Program-made: the position numbers and the translations under genes | Source of the DNA: an uncultured Rhodocyclaceae bacterium | Lineage (GTDB): Bacteria; Pseudomonadota; Gammaproteobacteria; Burkholderiales; Rhodocyclaceae | Direction of reading: 5' to 3' | Assembly (NCBI GenBank): GCA_907163075.1 | Contig: CAJQTY010000001.1 | Span: 2,914,001 to 2,978,000, forward strand | DNA length: 64,000 bases | Shown here: positions 61,247 to 64,000 of the stretch, in pieces | Layout of the letters: the number at the start of each line of letters is the position of its first letter | Position numbering within the stretch: position 1 is the first letter of the stretch | Notes under the pieces: model-generated | Databases searched by the model: none | What the model saw: only the letters and a program-made list of their open reading frames with translations | Told to the model about the DNA's origin: nothing

Positions 61247-61936
61247 TCAGAGATCGTAAACACGCAGCTTCTCCACGTCGGGGATGCTGATCTTGCGTCC
61301 GTCGACGGCGATCAGCCCCTTTTCCGAAAGTTCGTGCAGGATGCGCGAGAAATGTTCCTGGGTGAGGTTGAGGCGCGAGGCAATGACGCCCTTGTTGGTC
61401 GGCAGCGTAATGGTCAGCGATTTTTCATCGTTCTCCATGTTGTCGCGCAGCAGGTAGCCGATGATGCGCTGGCGGCCAGAGCGCAGCGAGTAGGATTCGA
61501 CGTCGGTAATCAGGTGATGCAGCCGCATCGAGAGCCCGGCGATCATCTTGCGGCCGAGCTTGGGGTCTCTTTCGAGCTCGCCGAGAATGGCGGATTTCGA
61601 GATGTGCAGCAGCAGTGAATCGCTCAGCGCCTGGGCATAGACCATGTAGGGCTTTTCCATGAACATCACGGCTTCGCCGAAGGACTGCCCCTGGCCGAGG
61701 ATGTCCACCACCTTCTCGCCGCCTTGCGCGGAGGTGAAGGCAAGTTTCACCTGCCCGTAAACGATCAGGTGAAAACCGTTCGAGTTATCGCCCTTGTGAA
61801 ACAGGATGTCGCCGCGCGCCGCATTGATCTCGCGCGTTCCGCAGGCAACTCGGGCAATTTCATCCTCTTCCAGCCCGTTGAAAAGCGGCACATGCGAGAG
61901 CAGAGCCTCAATGTTGATTGCGTGATTTGCGTGCAT
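61247..61936 (-). CDS. Crp/Fnr-family regulator, Dnr-type
   Basis: A 229-residue regulator: cyclic-nucleotide-binding-like sensor domain (GDILFHKGDNSNGFHLIVYGQVKLAF), long dimer helix, and a C-terminal helix-turn-helix (ASRLNLTQEHFSRILHELSEKGLI). The N-terminus lacks the Cys cluster of oxygen-sensing Fnr, so it belongs to the Dnr/NnrR side, whose members sense nitric oxide, or is a general Crp-like protein. Its neighbour norD makes the nitric oxide role likely. Another ATG at 61975 would add 13 residues; the one at 61936 is preferred by position of the sensor domain. Confidence 0.85.
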   Translation of the reverse strand: MHANHAINIEALLSHVPLFNGLEEDEIARVACGTREINAARGDILFHKGDNSNGFHLIVYGQVKLAFTSAQGGEKVVDILGQGQSFGEAVMFMEKPYMVYAQALSDSLLLHISKSAILGELERDPKLGRKMIAGLSMRLHHLITDVESYSLRSGRQRIIGYLLRDNMENDEKSLTITLPTNKGVIASRLNLTQEHFSRILHELSEKGLIAVDGRKISIPDVEKLRVYDL

Positions 61937-62076
61937 GCTGGGTTGCCGGAACGGCGACTGTTGATGACTCGCCATAGTCGCATTAGTCGAAGGGCGAGGC
62001 AAGCGCCAGTGCGCGGTGCGGGAATGCACGGCAAGGCTTGATGGCGGGGATCAGGCATGGGCCGCTTGGGCTGGCG

Positions 62077-63924
62077 CTATTGCCGCGTCAGTTGGGCGTA
62101 GAGCCGAGGCAGGCGGACGGGCAGGTCTTCGGGTTTGCGGATGACGGTGTAGCCGGCCGGGCCGAAGATGTAGGGCAGGTAGGCGCCGCCTTCGCGGTCG
62201 ACGGTCACGCAGAAGGGCTGCAGCCCGAGGCGGCGGGCTTCGTGGATGGCCATCCGGGTGTCTTCGATGCCGTAGCGGCTATCGTAGAGATCCAGATCGT
62301 TCGGCTTGCCGTCGGAAATGAGCAGCAGCAGGCGGCGCGCCGCCTGCTGTTCGACGAGAATGCGCGAAGCCTGGCGCAGGGCGGCGCCCATCCGTGTGTA
62401 GTAGCCCGGTTTGAGCGCCAGGATGCGACCGCGGGCCGGGGCGTTGTAGCGCGCCGAGAAATCCTTGATCAGGTGGAAGCGAACGTTGTGCCGCTTGAGC
62501 GACGAGAAGCCGTAAAGGCCGAAGCGGTCGCCGGTGGTGCTCATCGCTTCGGCGAAGAGCAGCAGGCTTTCGCGGATGACGTCGATGATGCGGTGCGAAT
62601 CGCTGACCCAGTTGTCGGTGGACAGCGAGAGGTCGGCCAGCAGCAGGCAGGCCAGGTCGCGTTCGCAGCGCGCCTGGGCGAGATAGGCGCCCTGGCCGGG
62701 GGTCTGTCCGCTGCGGTGCTGGAAATTGCGGTCGGCGATGTTGCGCACGCAGTTGTCGAGGTCGAGTTCCGGCCCGTCCTGCTGAGCCTTGAGCCAGCGG
62801 CGTGCCGGCGCCAGGGCGGCGAACTGCTGGCGCAGGCGCCGTGCGGTTTTCCTGAGCGCTTCCGGCAGTTCGGCGGGTGCGGCGTCGCCGGCGATCATCG
62901 GCTGCAGGCGGCAATGGTCGGCGAGTAGCACGCCCTTGCGGTAGTCCCATTCGGGGAGCGGCAGGCCGGGGCCGACCGGGTTGTCGTCCTCGGCGGCTGA
63001 AGGCAGGTCGAGGTCGAACTTGACGCGCGAAACGCGGGTCTGCGTGTCGCGCGCGATCGAGAGCTGATCCATGTCCTTCGCCGCATCGGCATTTGGTTCG
63101 TCGTCGTCGTCGAAGGCGCGGTTGACACGCACGTACTCACCCCAGGAGAGCAGGCTTTCGGCACGGAAGACGAGCAGGAAGGGGCTGTCGTTCTTCGGCG
63201 TTTCGACCTGCTCGGCCTTGTGCGCCTGGTTTTTCACGGAATCGCTGCCGCCGCCTTCGCCGGCCGGGGCGTCGCCCGGCTGGGCATCGGTGCGCGCGGC
63301 AGCGAGCGGCGAACTCGCCAGCCACAGCGGGATCGGCTGCGGCGGACGCGATTCGCGGTGGAACAGCGGCGGTAACAGCTTGACGCTGCCCGGCTCGCGC
63401 AGCGCCTGGCGCAGCGCATTTTCCTGCATCGCCTCGTCGTCGCGCATGGCGTCCGGCGCGATTCGCGTGCGCAGGTGCGCCGCCAGCAGGCGCTCGTAGC
63501 GCGCCTTGAGGCCGGGGAAATGGCGCAGGGTGGCCAGCGTCGCGTACTGGTTGCGCGCGTGCCAGGGCAGTTGCGGCGCCTCATCGCAGGCCGCCAGCGC
63601 GGCCAGCCACAGGTAGAGGTCGCGATTGAGGGCGCGCTCCGGGAAAACGGCAATCTCCGGCGGCAGGCGCAGCGTTTCGGCGTCGAGCCGGGCCAGCGTC
63701 GCCTTGTCGCCGCTACCGGCGATGCGCTGCATCAGGCGGCGGTGCGCGCCGTGCGTCTCGGTGGTGGCCGCCGCCACTTTCAGTCCGGGGTCGCCGCCGA
63801 AGGCGCGGAAAAGGATGCCAGCGACCTTTTCGACATCCTTGAGCGCCACCGCCGCCTCGGGGAAATGCCCGCCGGCGGCTTTGGTCGCCCAGGAATGCCA
63901 GATCTTGCCGACAAACTCTTCCAT
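62077..63924 (-). CDS. norD: NorD, nitric oxide reductase activation protein
   Basis: A 615-residue protein with a C-terminal von Willebrand A domain. The MIDAS motif reads LLADLSLSTDNW near residue 412 (DxSxS), followed by RFGLYGFSSLKRHNVRF, and LLLISDGKPNDLDLYDSRYGIEDTRMA. NorD works with the AAA+ protein NorQ to mature the NorCB nitric oxide reductase. The reductase and norQ are not in the window and should lie upstream of its start, to the right. A short CGCAGAG-type repeat fills the 76 bases before the edge. Confidence 0.92.
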   Translation of the reverse strand: MEEFVGKIWHSWATKAAGGHFPEAAVALKDVEKVAGILFRAFGGDPGLKVAAATTETHGAHRRLMQRIAGSGDKATLARLDAETLRLPPEIAVFPERALNRDLYLWLAALAACDEAPQLPWHARNQYATLATLRHFPGLKARYERLLAAHLRTRIAPDAMRDDEAMQENALRQALREPGSVKLLPPLFHRESRPPQPIPLWLASSPLAAARTDAQPGDAPAGEGGGSDSVKNQAHKAEQVETPKNDSPFLLVFRAESLLSWGEYVRVNRAFDDDDEPNADAAKDMDQLSIARDTQTRVSRVKFDLDLPSAAEDDNPVGPGLPLPEWDYRKGVLLADHCRLQPMIAGDAAPAELPEALRKTARRLRQQFAALAPARRWLKAQQDGPELDLDNCVRNIADRNFQHRSGQTPGQGAYLAQARCERDLACLLLADLSLSTDNWVSDSHRIIDVIRESLLLFAEAMSTTGDRFGLYGFSSLKRHNVRFHLIKDFSARYNAPARGRILALKPGYYTRMGAALRQASRILVEQQAARRLLLLISDGKPNDLDLYDSRYGIEDTRMAIHEARRLGLQPFCVTVDREGGAYLPYIFGPAGYTVIRKPEDLPVRLPRLYAQLTRQ

Positions 63925-63967
63925 GATTCTTCCTGTTCAGAGAGTCAGGTGGAGGAAAACTCTTTCA

Positions 63968-64000
63968 ACGCAGAGAGCGCTGAGACGCAGCGAACGCAGA
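63968..64000. repeat. CGCAGAG-type dispersed repeat at the right edge
   Basis: CAACGCAGAGAGCGCTGAGA, followed by CGCAGCGAACGCAGA, resembles the repeat between secA and argJ. It is cut by the window edge, so its full structure and any mirrored arm cannot be seen. Confidence 0.55.

Overview
The window looks like the chromosome of a GC-rich betaproteobacterium, most likely from the Rhodocyclales (the Accumulibacter, Dechloromonas, Azonexus or Propionivibrio neighbourhood). This rests on gene order and protein character: an rpsU-yqeY-dnaG-rpoD run, a division and cell wall cluster running from mraZ to lpxC and on to dciA, an M23 peptidase, secA and argJ, and a NorD plus Dnr-type regulator pair. 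No species can be named from sequence alone.

Layout. 1-2165: the end of an unknown gene, an AlbA_2/HATPase regulator and a gene-free stretch with repeated CCGGACAT words. 2166-3111: an IS3-family transposase remnant run into the 3' end of folB. 3226-9652: plsY, tsaD, rpsU, yqeY, dnaG, rpoD. 9661-11239: a half tRNA, an intact CAU tRNA and a VapBC-type module. 11240-20350: a sigma-54 activator without a sensor domain, a diheme peroxidase, an orphan Bug-type receptor, an unknown protein, a DHH phosphoesterase, a lipoprotein, and a UgpB-like receptor coupled to a glycerophosphodiesterase. 20488-26394: alaS, a dead IS1182-type element and two unrecognised genes. 26464-31573: a minus-strand operon (yraN, HIRAN protein, gmhA, BON lipoprotein, rfaE2), divergent rsmI, then pyrC and a lipoprotein. 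31606-32064: the RNase P RNA. 32551-50220: an uninterrupted division and peptidoglycan cluster, mraZ to lpxC. 50235-56130: a small membrane protein, dciA, M23 peptidase, secA, argJ. 56131-57290: a toxin-antitoxin island bounded by a 17-bp direct repeat. 57292-60369: apaG, then a type IV pilin with a sigma-54 promoter and a PglL-like O-oligosaccharyltransferase. 60588-64000: a REP-like palindrome, sixA, a Crp/Fnr regulator and norD.

How the genes work together. Most of the window is housekeeping: replication initiation and transcription (dnaG, rpoD, dciA), tRNA processing and charging (rnpB, tsaD, alaS), envelope building (mra/mur/fts genes, lpxC, gmhA, rfaE2, plsY, secA) and nucleotide, folate and arginine synthesis (pyrC, folB, argJ). 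The accessory parts are short and sit at gene ends and next to the tRNA. The norD-dnr pair suggests denitrification, with the reductase genes beyond the right edge. No large novel defence or biosynthetic system is visible. The best leads are the duplicated-domain protein at 24960 with its membrane neighbour, the direct-repeat-bounded toxin-antitoxin island after argJ, the CCGGACAT repeat field, and the small gene coupled to pglL.
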